DNA from: Bacteroidota bacterium
GTDB lineage: Bacteria > Bacteroidota > Bacteroidia > Chitinophagales > BACL12
Direction of reading: 5' to 3'
Length of the DNA stretch: 64,000 bases
NCBI GenBank assembly: GCA_016124275.1
Contig: WGOA01000038.1
Span: 1 to 64,000 of the forward strand
Made by a program: the position numbers and the translations under genes. How positions within the stretch are numbered: the first letter of the stretch is position 1; every line of letters starts with the position of its first letter. A model generated the notes under the pieces. It was given only the letters and a program-made list of their open reading frames with translations, was not told the origin of the DNA and made no database searches. Below, piece after piece: positions 63,671 through 64,000 of this stretch.

Positions 63671-63873
63671 CAGGACGCCAGAGGCAACTTCGCGCCTTTT
63701 TAAGGGCTAAGAGCGCCAAAAGCTCCCTTACAACAGTAACCAGTAACCTTCAGCAACAAGGCAGGCCACCTGTTAACACTAATGTTTATCCTTTTAAACA
63801 GGATATAAAAATGCGGCGTAACGCGGCATTCAGAAGGTTCAGAAGCACCCTAAACAGATTTGTAAGGGATAGT

Positions 63874-63881
63874 TACCTTTA
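63874..63881 (+). promoter_or_regulatory. Possible -7 box of mscL
   Basis: TACCTTTA, one base from TAnnTTTG, 35 nt before the mscL ATG. The remaining intergenic stretch (63671-63873) shows no gene or clear hairpin. Confidence 0.3.
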
Positions 63882-63916
63882 ACCTCACTTTCGTCACCCC
63901 ATTTAAGGACAACATA

Positions 63917-64000
63917 ATGAGCATTGGAAAAGAATTCAAAGAATTTGCGATCAAAGGCAACGTGGTCGATCTGGCTGTGGCCGTGATCATCGGCGGTGCC
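63917..64000 (+). CDS. mscL: Large-conductance mechanosensitive channel (partial, runs off the window)
   Basis: The first 28 codons read [14 protein letters not shown] then [14 protein letters not shown], the amphipathic N-terminal helix and first membrane helix of MscL, including the conserved [16 protein letters not shown] segment. MscL opens under high membrane tension to release solutes after osmotic downshock. The rest lies beyond the window end. Confidence 0.93.
   Translation, partial: MSIGKEFKEFAIKGNVVDLAVAVIIGGA

Overview
The window is a chromosomal stretch from a member of the Bacteroidota, most likely the Saprospirales (Saprospiraceae/Lewinella-like). The evidence is the five secreted proteins with type IX secretion (T9SS) C-terminal sorting domains, Bacteroidota-style -7 promoter boxes (TAnnTTTG) in front of many genes with little sign of Shine-Dalgarno use, bacillithiol synthesis (BshB1), DUF4294 and DUF6438 proteins, and short RpoD/SigA-type sigma factors of about 288 residues. 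Coding density is high and the content is mostly core metabolism. I see no phage, insertion sequence, CRISPR array, rRNA or tRNA.

Layout. 0-7.6 kb: a small unknown protein, then a minus-strand unit with two glycosyltransferases coupled to ribBA, a divergent dolichyl-phosphate-mannose-synthase-like glycosyltransferase, and a minus-strand START-like / LptF-G / PAP2 unit. 7.7-15 kb: sigma factor, ffh, a DUF5060 glycoside-hydrolase-like T9SS protein, and the ribosome cluster rpsP-rimM-trmD-rplS. 15-22.3 kb (minus strand): bshB1, gpx, DUF4294, trxB, a TonB-dependent receptor, rpe and a second sigma-70 paralogue. 22.5-30.6 kb (minus strand): pnp, rpsO, accD, class I aldolase, a CBS-domain cystathionine beta-synthase and a LysM/RlpA-like envelope protein. 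30.7-39.5 kb: nfeD-kdsB, a SprB/FN3 T9SS protein, pyrG, and yidC with a DUF6438 lipoprotein. 39.7-51 kb: two tandem paralogous Asp-box/PKD T9SS proteins, comEC, a small secreted protein, bioD-bioA and another T9SS protein. 51.4-59.4 kb: a TetR-controlled acyl-CoA cluster (acyl-CoA dehydrogenase, carboxylase beta and alpha, enoyl-CoA hydratase, SCP2, SDR), probably leucine/isovalerate or a similar branched acyl-CoA pathway. 59.4-64 kb: a TPR lipoprotein, a cytosolic TPR histidine kinase facing a single-domain response regulator, a lipoprotein/alpha-beta hydrolase pair, and the first 28 codons of mscL.

Genes that probably work together: the glycosyltransferase, LptF/G, PAP2, KdsB, YidC and NfeD genes in envelope assembly; bshB1, gpx, trxB and cystathionine beta-synthase in thiol and redox metabolism; rpsP-rimM-trmD-rplS, rpsO-pnp and ffh in translation and secretion; and the 51.4-59.4 kb set in acyl-CoA catabolism. 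No clearly new multi-gene system is visible. The least explained signals are non-coding: a perfect 20-bp palindrome at the end of the acyl-CoA dehydrogenase gene, an inverted repeat wrapped around the rpsO -7 box, promoter boxes placed for leaderless messages, and two intergenic minisatellites (36 bp x 3 and 60 bp x 2).
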